Source: DATKNA01 sp963786765 (GTDB taxonomy: Bacteria > Actinomycetota > Actinomycetes > Actinomycetales > Kineosporiaceae). Taken from it: a stretch of DNA of 64,000 nucleotides. The position numbers and the translations under genes are program-made. The notes beneath the pieces were generated by a model. That model saw only the letters and a list, made by a program, of their open reading frames with translations, searched no databases and was not told the origin of the DNA. Each line of letters begins with the position of its first letter. Position 1 is the stretch's first letter. The stretch is taken from positions 62,001 to 126,000 of the forward strand of contig CAWBAJ010000033.1 in assembly GCA_963786765.1 (NCBI GenBank), written 5' to 3'. Shown piece by piece: positions 20,278 through 29,042 of the stretch.

Positions 20278-21618
20278 TCACGTGACGAGGCTGAAGCGCT
20301 CCGCATGCACCTGACGGCGTGGAATCCCGAGGGAACGAAGGCTGCGCAGCACGGCGGTGGTCATGGCCGGCGGCCCGCAGACGTAGACGTCACGCTCGGC
20401 GACGTCCGGTACCAGGGCGACGAGGTTGTCCGGCCCGAACGGGGGCGGACCACCGCCCGTCCGCCCGGTCAGCACATGGACGTCGGCGCCGTGGGCGGAC
20501 GCCAGTGCGTGGATCTCGGGCAGCAGGACGGCGTCGGCTTCCGTCCGGACCCGGTAGAGGACGGTGACCGCGCCGTCGAGGTCCTCCAGCAGCGACCGGA
20601 TCGCGGTGACACCGATCCCGCCGGCGATGAGCAGGGTGGACGGCCTGGTCCGGTTCATCGAGGTGAAGGCGCCGTACGGTCCCTCCGCGAACACTCTCGT
20701 GCCGACCGGTAGCTGCCGCAGGGCCGCGCTGCCCGGCCCGACCGCCTTCGCGGTCAGCCGCAGCATCTGCCCGTCGGGTGCCGCCGACAGCGAGAACGGA
20801 TTCGACCGCCACCAGTGGTGCAAGCCCGGGAAGTGCCAGATGAAGAACTGACCGGCGTGCGCCGGCAGCCGGTCGAGGTGATTGCCGCTGACGTAGACCG
20901 AGACCACGTCGTCCGACTCCGGCACCACCCTCGCCACCCGGAACTGGTGATACGCATTCCGCCAGAAGGGCAGCACGATCCGCCCGACGACGAGGGCGCC
21001 GAGGACGAGAGCCCAGACCGTCCACCAATAGACGGTCGCCAGGGGTGAGACCGAGAAGGCGTGCGGTTCCAGCGCCTGGTGGATGAGCGCCAGCGTGATC
21101 GTGACGTACAGGGCGAGATGGAGCGCGTGCCACGTCTCGTACTGCAGCCGGCGCCGGACGTAGCGGGTGGAGAGCACGACGACGACGATCAGGATCGTGG
21201 CCGCCGTGATCCCGAACAGCGTGGACCACTGGCCGGCCAAGGACAGGAACGTCCGCACTGGGGAGCGGCGATCGAGCTGGGCGAAACCCAGGACGACGAA
21301 GGTCGGATGCAGCAGCACGACCCAGAAGAGGCTGAGGCCGAGCCAGCGGTGCCAGATGGTCAGCCGATCCATGCCGATCCGGCGTTCAAGCCAGGGCAGC
21401 CGGGCGATCAGGGTCAATTGCACGACGATGATCGTGGCGATGTGCAGGCCGAAGAAGTTGCCGATCGTCAGCAGGGTATTGGGCCCGGCGCCGCCGGCCA
21501 GAAAGATCGCCTCGACCACGGCGACATGCACGACGAGCGCGCCCACCAAGACCCACCGGGCGACCAGCGACGGTGGCACGTGGGTCCGCGGACGCGCTGT
21601 GATGATCGTGATCCACAC
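20278..21618 (-). CDS. Ferric-reductase-like transmembrane flavoprotein (FRE/NOX type)
   Basis: 446 residues. The N-terminal half has about six membrane segments. Histidines in IWHRWLGLSLF, LLHPTFVVLG, ETWHALHLALY and ALIHQALE can ligate two b-hemes. The C-terminal half is a ferredoxin-NADP reductase module: a flavin loop in WWRSNPFSLSAAP, GTRVFAEGPYGAFT, LLIAGGIGVTAIRSLLEDL and the NAD-site DVYVCGPPAMTTAV. It should move electrons from cytosolic NAD(P)H across the membrane to ferric iron, oxygen or another acceptor. It is convergent with the GH4 operon. No iron-box operator was recognised. Confidence 0.82.
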   Translation of the reverse strand: MWITIITARPRTHVPPSLVARWVLVGALVVHVAVVEAIFLAGGAGPNTLLTIGNFFGLHIATIIVVQLTLIARLPWLERRIGMDRLTIWHRWLGLSLFWVVLLHPTFVVLGFAQLDRRSPVRTFLSLAGQWSTLFGITAATILIVVVVLSTRYVRRRLQYETWHALHLALYVTITLALIHQALEPHAFSVSPLATVYWWTVWALVLGALVVGRIVLPFWRNAYHQFRVARVVPESDDVVSVYVSGNHLDRLPAHAGQFFIWHFPGLHHWWRSNPFSLSAAPDGQMLRLTAKAVGPGSAALRQLPVGTRVFAEGPYGAFTSMNRTRPSTLLIAGGIGVTAIRSLLEDLDGAVTVLYRVRTEADAVLLPEIHALASAHGADVHVLTGRTGGGPPPFGPDNLVALVPDVAERDVYVCGPPAMTTAVLRSLRSLGIPRRQVHAERFSLVT

Positions 21619-21651
21619 ATCATGGCGGCGCGAGGCTCGCGCGTACCAGCC

Positions 21652-22248
21652 CTACCGGTGGACGTTGCCCCATCGTGCGGCCACATCGGCGAAGCGTTCG
21701 TAGCCGGTCCCGGTGAGCCGGGTGAGGAGGTCGGCGACGCGCGCGTCAGCCCCCACGAGGACCCGCGGCCGGCCCGCCCGCACCCCGCGAAGGATGATCT
21801 GGGCAGCTCGTTCGGGAGACGTTCGTGTGACGACGGCGCCACGCGCGGGCACGACCGCCGGCAGGAACGCCCGCACGGTGTGGACGACGCCCCAGAAGTC
21901 CGCGTCGACCACTGCGGCGATGTCCTGATGCGTCGAATCCAGGACGCTTCCCGCGTCGATGATGCCGGCCACGGCCCAGACGGCCTCGACGGCGCCGAGC
22001 CGGCCGGCGGTGGCGGCCGCCCAGGCGTCCATCTCGGCGGCACGCGTCACGTCGGCGACGGTGCCCTCGACCGTTCCGCCGGCAGCGCGAACCCGCCTCA
22101 CGACCTGCTCGAGCCCGTCGCCGTCCACGTCGGCGAGCGCCAACGTGACGCCGTCCCGGGCCAGAGCCAACGCCAGCGCCCTGCCGATGCCCGACGCTGC
22201 GCCCGTCACCGCCGAGATGGCGCCGGGCGTGAGAGCTGACGACGTCAT
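21652..22248 (-). CDS. Short-chain dehydrogenase/reductase lacking its active-site segment
   Basis: 198 residues from ATG 22248. The N-terminal Rossmann fold is intact (AISAVTGAASGIGRALALAL, VTLALADVDGDGLEQVVRRV, WAVAGIIDAGSVL, DADFWGVVHTVRAFLPAVV). After ARGAVV the chain jumps to TRTSPERAAQIILRGVRAGRPR, a C-terminal segment of this SDR group. About 60 residues are therefore missing in frame, including the SSxxG strand and the YxxxK catalytic pair. A functional dehydrogenase is very unlikely. It is either a real internal deletion or a sequence collapse. It is not coupled to the ferric reductase, whose start is 33 bp away. Confidence 0.75.
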   Translation of the reverse strand: MTSSALTPGAISAVTGAASGIGRALALALARDGVTLALADVDGDGLEQVVRRVRAAGGTVEGTVADVTRAAEMDAWAAATAGRLGAVEAVWAVAGIIDAGSVLDSTHQDIAAVVDADFWGVVHTVRAFLPAVVPARGAVVTRTSPERAAQIILRGVRAGRPRVLVGADARVADLLTRLTGTGYERFADVAARWGNVHR

Positions 22249-22351
22249 TCCGCAACCCCCATGCGTCCACTGTGCACGCGCTCCGGTGAGCATGTCCCAG
22301 GCGCGATGCCGCTGGAATCGGCCGGACCGCGTGTGAGGTGGCGCTGCCGCC

Positions 22352-24047
22352 TCAGCCGCTGGCGGCCCGCTGCACGATCATGGGCGGCACGGAGACCACC
22401 CGGTCGCGTCCGGCGCTCTTGGCGGCGTACAGGGCCCGGTCGGCATCCCGCACCAGGTCACCGGCACTGGGAGCGTCACCGGTGGGCGCGGCGGCCGTGA
22501 CCAGCCCGAAGGACGCGGTCACACTGATCCACGTCCCGTCGTAGAGCCGCATGCGCTCCTCCGACAACGCCCGCCGGCAGCGCTCGGCCACCTCCATCGC
22601 GGTCTCGGGGTCGGTGTCGGGAAGGACGACCACGAATTCCTCGCCGCCGTAGCGGGCCACCACGTCGGTGGACCGCACCGCCCGGCGCAGCCGGGCACCG
22701 GCCTCGACGAGCACGGCGTCGCCGCTCTGGTGCCCGTGGCGGTCGTTCACACGCTTGAACCGGTCGAGGTCGGCGACCAGGAGCGCGAGCCGCCCGCCGG
22801 TGCGCCGGGCGCGGTCGACCTCGAGGGCGAGGAGTTCCTCGCAGAACCGGCGGTTGTACAGACCGGTCAACCCGTCGGTGACGGCCAGCCGCTGCTGCTC
22901 CTGCAGGGCGGCGTCGAGGCGGTCGGCCGTGCGGCGTGCGTCGCCGACCGAGAGCACGTAGCGCACGACGAGTCCCGAGACGACGAGGCCGGCGACGGTG
23001 AGCACCCACAGGTCGACGTCGTGCCGCAGCCCCTCGACGGCCGCGAGCGCGAGGGCGCCGGTGACGCCGACGAGCACCGGGACCATCGCGAGGTCCTTGC
23101 CGAGCGCCACCGACCGTCCCGTCGCCCTCTTGGTGGCGCAGTGCGCTCAGCCCGGCCAGCGCGAGCAGCACGGCCTCCGCCTGCCACCCGAGGTTCAGCC
23201 AGTCGCCGGTCACGTAGTCGTTCAAGGAGGCGAGGTAGGTGTAGCTGGCGTCGGTCAGGGCCGACACGGTGAACGCCGCGGCCGCGAGCCAGACCGACGG
23301 GGCCACGTGCCGGTGCCCGGCGAAGCCCGCCGAGACGAGCGTGACGACGATGACGACCCCGAGCGCGGGATAAGCGATGCCCGTCGCCGTCGCCCACGAC
23401 ATGCCACCGCCGAGCTGCGGTGCGATGAGCAGCTGCCAGCCCGCGGCGCCGAGGCCCGCGCTGACGACGGCGGCGTCCAGGAGGGCACGGGCACGGCGCC
23501 GGCCGCTGGCGCCCGGGAAGCCGACGAGCACGGCGACGGGCACGAGAAGGTAGGAGGCGAGGTACAGGGCGTCCGCGACCGACGGGAACGGCGCCGCCTG
23601 GCGCAGCACGAAGGCGTAGCCGGCCCAGACGAGGTCGCCGCCCAGCCACAGCAGATTCGACGCGGCCAGGATCTGCCAGAGGCGTCGGCGCCGCCCGGTG
23701 GCACGGCGCGCCACCAGCACGCTCGTCCCGGCGGCGAGCGCCACCGGGACGAGGTAGACCAGGTCGCCCAGGATCGTCCGGCCCGACGAGCTGCCCCGGG
23801 TGGCGGCCGTCGCGACCGCGTACGCGGCGAGCCACAGGACCCCCAGGGCCGCCGCCCACCACAGCACCCGGTCGCGCAGCACCTGGTCGCGAACCGACGA
23901 CAGCCGCCGCTCGTCCCGCTCCTCGGCCGTCTCCAGCGCCGTTCCGGTCGCCGGCACGGCCGCTCCTGGCGGGACGACCACGTCCACTCCTGCCGCCGTC
24001 GCCATGATCGTCGCCGCCTCCGTCGTCGGGACTCTGATCAAGGACAT
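22352..24047 (-). CDS. Membrane GGDEF diguanylate cyclase (frame-disrupted)
   Basis: About 565 residues from ATG 24047 (an alternative ATG is at 24005). Roughly ten hydrophobic segments (from LWWAAALGVLWLAAYAVATA onward) precede a C-terminal GGDEF domain. That domain opens with AVTDGLTGLYNRRFCEELLA, has DLDRFKRVNDRHGHQSGDAV for metal and GTP, and the catalytic motif ARYGGEEFVVVLP. An RSTD inhibitory site lies five residues before GGEEF, so product inhibition is likely. It should make cyclic-di-GMP at the membrane. One extra base near 23113 splits the sensor half from the cyclase half. It is divergent from the kinase gene at 24151. Confidence 0.85.
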
Positions 24048-24150
24048 CGGCGGCGGCGTGTCGTGCTTGCGTCGGTGCCCGCGGGACCACCCTGACGGCC
24101 CTTCGGCCGGGCCACAGCCATACTGTGCGGCGCGCCGGAAGGAGGCGGGG

Positions 24151-24777
24151 ATGACGGCAAGGGTGGTGTTGCTCGCGGGGCCGAGCGGCTCCGGCAAGAC
24201 CAGCCTCACCCGGCGGGTGGGCCTGCCGGTGCTTGCCCTCGACGACTTCTACCGGGACGCCGACGACGCCCGGACCGACCCGCCCCTGCCACGCCGCTTC
24301 GGCATCGTCGACTGGGACGACCCCGCCTCGTGGGACGCCGCCGCCGCCACCACCGCGGTCGTCCAGCTGTGCCGCCAAGGGGTGGCCGACGTCCCCGTCT
24401 ACGACATCCCCACCTCCCGCCGGACGGGCAGCCAGCGTCTGGACCTCGCGGGAGCACGCCTCTTCGTAGCCGAAGGGATCTTCGCCGCGGAGCTGGTCCC
24501 TCGGCTGCGGGGGTTGCCGCCTGTCAACCACCTCGCGGCCGGCGCCGATGAGCTGCTCGCGGACGCCCTCTGCCTCACATTGCACCCGGCGGTCACCTTC
24601 GGACGCCGCCTGCTGCGCGACCTCGCCGAGATGCGCAAGCCGCCGCTGACGCTCGTCCGCAGGGGCCTCGGCCTGGCCCGGGCGGAGCGGGCGCTGGTCG
24701 AGCGCTGGACCGCGCTCGGATGCCGCCCCTGCTCGATCCCCGAGGCCGAGGCGACCCTGCGCTCCCTGCGCACCTGA
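24151..24777 (+). CDS. Uridine-kinase-like P-loop kinase
   Basis: 208 residues; ATG 24151 follows GGAGG. Walker A is VLLAGPSGSGKTSLTRRVG, followed by LALDDFYRDADDARTDPP, the DDFY motif of uridine/phosphoribulokinase-type enzymes, and IVDWDDPASWD. VPVYDIPTSRRTG matches the (V)YD segment and RLFVAEGIFAAELV the Walker B-like strand. It should phosphorylate a nucleoside or pantothenate-like hydroxyl. Uridine or cytidine would fit the nucleoside theme but is not proven. Confidence 0.78.
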   Translation: MTARVVLLAGPSGSGKTSLTRRVGLPVLALDDFYRDADDARTDPPLPRRFGIVDWDDPASWDAAAATTAVVQLCRQGVADVPVYDIPTSRRTGSQRLDLAGARLFVAEGIFAAELVPRLRGLPPVNHLAAGADELLADALCLTLHPAVTFGRRLLRDLAEMRKPPLTLVRRGLGLARAERALVERWTALGCRPCSIPEAEATLRSLRT

Positions 24778-24802
24778 CCGTTCCCTGCCTCGGCCCGCCC
24801 GG

Positions 24803-25931
24803 TCAGCCCTCCTCGAGGAATCGCTCCAGGGCCTGGACGTAGGGCGTGATGTCGAGGCCCTGGTCCGCGAGCCAGCTGTCCGAGTAGTACTTGTCGAGGT
24901 ACCGGTCGCCGGGGTCGCAGATCAAGGCGACGACGCTGCCGGCACGTCCGGCGGCGAGCATCTCGGCGACGATCGTCAGCGCTGCCCACAGGCCCGTCCC
25001 GGTCGAACCGCCGGCCTTGCGGCCCGTCGCCCGTTCGAGCACGCGCACCGCGGCCACGGAGGCCGCGTCGGGAATCCTCATCATCCGGTCGATCGCGCTG
25101 GGCACGAAGCTCGGCTCCATCCGCGGCCGGCCGATGCCCTCGATCCGCGGAGCCCTGCCGACAGGTGGCGGCCGGGTCCTCCTCGACCCAGCCCCGGAAG
25201 AAGCAGGAGTTCTCCGGGTCCGCGACGCAGACCCGGGTGTCGTACTGCATGTAGTGCACGTAGCGGGCGATCGTGGCCGACGTCCCGCCCGTGCCGGCGG
25301 TGGCGACGATCCACTCCGGGCACGGATGCGGCTCCAGCCGCAACTGCTGGTAGATCGATTCCGCGATGTTGTTGTTGCCGCGCCAGTCCGTGGCCCGCTC
25401 GGCGTACGTGAACTGGTCCATGTAGTGGCCGCCGCTCTCCCGGGCCAGGCGGGCGGACACCTCGTACACCGAGCCGGGGTCGTCGACCAGATGGCAGCGC
25501 CCGCCCTGGAACTCGATCAGCCGCTGCTTCTCGGCGCTGGTGGTCCTGGGCATCACCGCGATGAACGGGACGCCGATCAACGCGGCGAAGTACGCCTCGG
25601 AGATGGCCGTGGAGCCGCTGGACGCCTCGACGACCGGCCGGCCCGGGCGGATCCACCCGTTGCACAGGGCGTGCAGGAACAGCGACCGTGCCAGCCGGTG
25701 CTTCAGGCTCCCCGTCGGGTGGGTCGACTCGTCCTTCAGATACAGGGCGACGTCCCACGACGGCGGCAACGGAAAGCGCAGCATGTGGGTGTCGGCGCTG
25801 CGGTTGGCGTCCGCCCGCACCAGGCGCACCGCTCGCTGGAGCCACGCCCGGTAGGCCGCGTCGCTGCGGTCGACGTCCTCCACTCCCTCGGGGAACGACG
25901 ACGGCGACGGCAGGACGGGGCGCGTGACCAT
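24803..25931 (-). CDS. cds1: PLP-dependent cysteine desulfhydrase, Cds1 (Rv3684)-like (frame-disrupted)
   Basis: About 375 residues from ATG 25931. The fold is that of cysteine synthase. The PLP lysine lies in PTGSLKHRLARSLFLHALC, and VVEASSGSTAISEAYFAALIG and GGHYMDQFTYAERATDWRG follow. The phosphate loop is VATAGTGGTSATIARYVHYM and SRIEGIGRPRMEPSF comes later. It is close to mycobacterial Cds1, which breaks L-cysteine to H2S, pyruvate and ammonia, rather than to biosynthetic CysK. One extra base near 25155 shifts the frame. The start faces an ArsR gene across 70 bp that holds a palindrome, so that regulator may control it. Confidence 0.82.
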
Positions 25932-25975
25932 GTGCGCAGTCTGGCGCATCCTCCGCTTACATCACGTTGACGTTA

Positions 25976-25993
25976 TATACGCACAGGCGTATA
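25976..25993. promoter_or_regulatory. Palindromic operator candidate between cds1 and arsR
   Basis: A perfect inverted repeat, TATACGC-acag-GCGTATA, in the only AT-rich stretch of the 70-bp divergent gap. It lies 8 bp before the ArsR start codon and 45 bp from the cds1 start. ArsR/SmtB proteins bind 7-8 bp arm palindromes of this shape, so autoregulation is a reasonable reading. Confidence 0.6.
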
Positions 25994-26001
25994 CAGGGGA
26001 G

Positions 26002-26358
26002 GTGCACGCGTTCGACGTCCTCGGCGACCCCGTCCGCCGGCGCATCGTCGAGCTCCTCGCCGAGGGCGAGCGCACGGCCGGCGACCTGACCGAACGCGTG
26101 CAGGCCGAGTTCGGCATCACCCAGCCCGCGGTGTCGCGACACCTGCGCGTGCTGCGGGATGCGGGCTTCGCGGCGAGCGAGGCGCAGGCGCAACGCCGCC
26201 TGTACCGGCTCCGGCCGGAGCCGCTGGCGGAGGTGGACGCCTGGCTCGCCCGCTATCGCGGCCTGTGGTCCCAGGCGCTCGACGCGCTCGGCACCGAACT
26301 CCACCGCGGCCGGCGGGCCGCTTCGCATCCGGAGGACGACGAGGAAGGACAGGAATGA
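26002..26358 (+). CDS. ArsR-family transcriptional regulator
   Basis: 118 residues from GTG 26002, just after AGGGGAGG. I prefer it to an upstream ATG at 25924 because the longer start would overlap the operator and cds1. The winged helix shows VLGDPVRRRIVELLAEGERT, FGITQPAVSRHLRVLRDAG and EAQAQRRLYRLRPEPLAEVD. There is no metal-binding ELCVCDL motif. With the next gene it forms the common ArsR/SRPBCC pair, in which the regulator is not metal-responsive. It ends in an acidic tail and its stop overlaps the next start (ATGA). Confidence 0.85.
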   Translation: MHAFDVLGDPVRRRIVELLAEGERTAGDLTERVQAEFGITQPAVSRHLRVLRDAGFAASEAQAQRRLYRLRPEPLAEVDAWLARYRGLWSQALDALGTELHRGRRAASHPEDDEEGQE

Positions 26359-26849
26359 CGACCGACCTGCAGGGCGCACTGCGCCCGGACGCCGATCGAC
26401 TGGCGGTGCGGTTCGAGCGGCGGTACCCGGCGACGCCGGCCGAGGTGTGGAACGCGGTCACCCGGCCGGAGCGCGTCACCCGCTGGCTGGCGCCGACCAC
26501 GCTGCTCGAGGACCGACGCTTCAGGATCGACTTCGGCAACGGCCAGCACACCACGGGTGAGGTCGTCAGTTGTGAACCGCCGCGCTCGCTCGCGGTCACC
26601 TGGGACTTCCCGGGCGAGCCTGCCAGCCGGGTCGTCGTGGACGTGCGACCCGACGGAGACGGGGCCGTGCTCGTGCTCGACCACACCCGCCTGCCCCAGA
26701 ACCAGGGCGCCGGCTACGGCGCCGGCTGGGAGGCACACCTGGCCGGGCTCGAGGCACAGCTGACCGGGGCGCCCTTGCCCGACTGGGACGAGCGCTTCAG
26801 CGCGCTGTTCCCCGCGTACCGCGCCGCCGCTGCCACCCTGCCCACCTGA
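26355..26849 (+). CDS. SRPBCC (AHSA1-like) domain protein
   Basis: 164 residues, coupled to the ArsR gene by a 4-nt ATGA overlap. Motifs RFERRYPATPAEVWNAVTRP, RVTRWLAPTT, GEVVSCEPPRSLAVTWDFPG and GWEAHLAGLEAQLTG are typical of AHSA1/START-like proteins that hold a hydrophobic ligand. Such proteins paired with ArsR are thought to sense or handle a small molecule; the ligand is unknown. Confidence 0.85.
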   Translation: MTTDLQGALRPDADRLAVRFERRYPATPAEVWNAVTRPERVTRWLAPTTLLEDRRFRIDFGNGQHTTGEVVSCEPPRSLAVTWDFPGEPASRVVVDVRPDGDGAVLVLDHTRLPQNQGAGYGAGWEAHLAGLEAQLTGAPLPDWDERFSALFPAYRAAAATLPT

Positions 26850-26873
26850 CCCCGGGCCGGTGAGCTCCACCTC

Positions 26874-27435
26874 CTACTCGGTGTTCGCGTGGGCGGCGGG
26901 CGGAGGCGTTGTCGACGCCTCGTCGCTCCGCGAGCCGCAGGCAGACGACGTCGAGCACGATGTGCGTGACCTGGTCGAACAGGCTCGACAGCGGTTGAAC
27001 CGTGCTGGCCTCCCCCGCGCGCCGGTGCTTGGTCGCCGCGGGGATGAGCAGGACCGCCGAGCTCACGCTTGCGAGCTCGGAGTCGCGGTCCGTGGTGACG
27101 GCCCGCACGTTGCCGCCGGCGTCCCGGGCCTGGTGCGCCACCCGCACCGTGCCCGCGGTCGTGCCGGAGCCGGAGACGGCGACGACGGTGTCGCCCTCGC
27201 CGATGGACGGCGAGGTGGTCTCGCCGACCACGTGCACGGTGAGGCCCAGGTGCATCAGACGCATCGCGAAGGCCTTCGCCATGAACCCGGACCGCCCTTC
27301 ACCAGCCACGAAGACATTGCGGGCCTCGGCGAGGATGGCGGCGAGGTCCTCGATCTCGGCGCGGTCGACCTTGGCCAGCGCGCCCTCGATCTCGCCGAGG
27401 ACCACCTGGACGAGATCGCCGTCCTGCTCGCTCAC
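26874..27435 (-). CDS. hxlB: 6-phospho-3-hexuloisomerase-like SIS-domain protein (frame-disrupted at C-terminus)
   Basis: About 186 residues from GTG 27435. A sugar-isomerase (SIS) domain: VFVAGEGRSGFMAKAFAMRL, HVVGETTSPSIGEGDTVVAV, SGSGTTAGTVRVAHQA, TDRDSELASVSSAVLLIPA and VQPLSSLFDQVTHIVLDVV. PHI enzymes interconvert 3-hexulose-6-phosphate and fructose-6-phosphate. One extra base in a C run near 26897 hides the natural end; removing it gives HANTE and a TAG at 26874-26876. The start overlaps the synthase stop by 4 nt, so HPS and PHI are coupled as in the ribulose monophosphate pathway. Confidence 0.85.
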
Positions 27436-28069
27436 GACGCCGCTCCAGCCTGCTGCTCGGCCGCCCGGCGCAGGTCGCGCACGGCGCCGACCGGATCCTG
27501 TGCGCCCGTCACCGCAGACCCCACGATCACGCGCAGGTCGGGCCAGCCGGCGAGCGCCGGCACGTCGTCGGCGGTCAGGCCCCGGCGAGCGCGATGCGAC
27601 GTCGGCAGGCCCAGTCGCCGAGCAGGTCCGCCGGCCGCCCGCCGCGCGTCTGAGCGTCCTTGGGGACATGGGCGCCGAGCACGACCTCGGCCGGCAGCCT
27701 CCGCGCGAGCGACCGCCGCCGGCCCTCGTCGACGCCCATCAGGTCGACCAGGACCTCGCCGCCACGCTCCCGCGCCACCACGACGGCCAGGTCGATCGTG
27801 GCGTCGTCGGCCAGCGCCAGCACGGTCGCGGCGGCGGCACCGGCATCGAAGGCCAGAGTGAACTCGAAGCGGGCGTCGTTCGCCGTCTTGAGGTCGGCGA
27901 GCACGGGCGTGCGCCCGGCCGCGGCCACGACCTCGCGCACGGCGGCCATCCCGAACTGCTTGACGAGGGAGGTCCCCACCTCGACCCAGTCCGCCTGCGA
28001 CCGGACCGCCTCCGTGATCAGCAGGGCGTGCTCGAGCGGGATCCTGTCCAGGGCCACCTGGATCTGCAC
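27432..28069 (-). CDS. HUMPS-family synthase/decarboxylase, 3-hexulose-6-phosphate synthase-like (frame-disrupted)
   Basis: About 212 residues. GTG 28069 opens VQIQVALDRIPLEHALLITE, the normal N-terminus of the family, then ADWVEVGTSLVKQFGMAAV, VLADLKTANDARFEFTLAF, GEVLVDLMGVDEGRR and VIVGSAVTGAQDP. The usual DxKxxD active-site motif reads DLKTAND here, so the last aspartate is one place late. One missing base in a G run near 27582 shifts the frame. With the SIS gene it could run hexulose-6-phosphate synthesis or its reverse, or a keto-gulonate-phosphate-type decarboxylation. There is no formaldehyde gene nearby. Confidence 0.8.
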
Positions 28070-28246
28070 GGGCGCGGTGGCCGAGGCGGGCGAGGCCGAT
28101 CGCCACGTTCGTCTCGGCGCCGGCGAGGGCTTTGCGGAAGGCGGTGACCGACTCCAGCGGCGCGGCCTCCTGGGCCACGACATCACCATGATCTCGCCGA
28201 AAGTGACGGCGTCGAGGCTGGTGGGCTTGGGAGAGGAACGTCTCAC
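28070..28246 (-). pseudogene. Truncated PfkB-family sugar kinase, N-terminal remnant
   Basis: GTG 28246 overlaps the FAH stop as GTGA, the usual coupling in this operon. The sequence opens like a PfkB/2-keto-3-deoxygluconate kinase (LDAVTFGEIMVM, then VAQEAAPLESVTAFRKALAG and AETNVAIGLARLGHRA). It stops being a kinase after about 58 residues, exactly where the synthase begins. The ATP-binding GAGDAFAAG-type region is absent. A one-base loss near 28177 also breaks the frame. Either most of the kinase has been deleted or a repeat-mediated collapse occurred in assembly. Confidence 0.7.
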
Positions 28247-29042
28247 GCCGCTGCACCGACCCTGCGGTCCCCGGCCCGGAGCGCGGCGGCCCGGGCGACG
28301 ACCGGGTTGCTCAAGGTGCCGAGGCCTTCGATGGTCACGCTGACGTCGTCGCCGGGAACGATCTCGCCGTAATCACCGGGAGCGCCGGTGAGCACCACGT
28401 CGCCCGGCTCGAGGGTGAGGAACGACGTGACGTGGACGAGGATCTCGACGACGTTCCGGGCGAGGTCCGACGTCGAGGCGGCGGCGAGCTTCCGGCCGTT
28501 GACGGCGACCTGCACGACGGCGGCGTCGGGGTCGAGGTCCGTCTCGATCCAGGGCCCCAGCGGGGTGAACCCGTCGTAGCCCTTGGCCGATGTCCACAGC
28601 GGATCCGTCTGCTGCAGGTCCCGCGCCGTCACGTCGTTGGCCACCGTGTAGCCGAGGACCGCGTCGAGAGCGTCGTCCGCGGTGAGATCGCGCGCCGTCC
28701 GCCCGAGGACCACCGCCAGCTCACCCTCCGCGTCCACCCGCCCCACCCCCGCCGGGACGCCGACCACCTCACCCGGGCCGATCACGGACCCGGTCGGCTT
28801 GAGGAACGCCTGAGGCGGGAGCTCACGGTCCGCCGGGCCGGTGTTGTGGGCCATGCCGACGACGGTGCGCGGCTCGACCGGCGCGAGGAGACGCACCTCG
28901 TCGAGCGCGATCCGCGCGGCGTGCGGGCTTGCGCGGAGCCCGTGGTGAAGGGGTCCTCGACGAGGGTCAGCACGTCTGCGTCGACGGCCGCGTACGACAC
29001 CCGGCCACGATGAACGATCCGTGCGATGCGCATGACCGGCAC
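28243..29042 (-). CDS. Fumarylacetoacetate hydrolase-family protein (frame-disrupted)
   Basis: About 266 residues from GTG 29042 (an ATG lies at 29033). The FAH barrel shows VVGMAHNTGPADRELPPQAF, FLKPTGSVIGPGEVV, VDAEGELAVVLGRTARDL with metal-binding Glu, YTVANDVTARDLQQTDPLW, SAKGYDGFTPLGPWI and VVLTGAPGDYGEIVPGDDV. Members hydrolyse or dehydrate keto acids, for example in uronate or fuconate breakdown. One missing base near 28935 shifts the frame. The start lies one base from the MFS stop. Genome context (sugar-acid transporter, keto-sugar kinase remnant) suggests a 2-keto-3-deoxy-acid step. Confidence 0.82.

Noticed and set aside
21061..22239. Plus-strand frame opposite ferric reductase and SDR
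   Set aside because: Antisense shadow with biased charged composition and no ribosome site.
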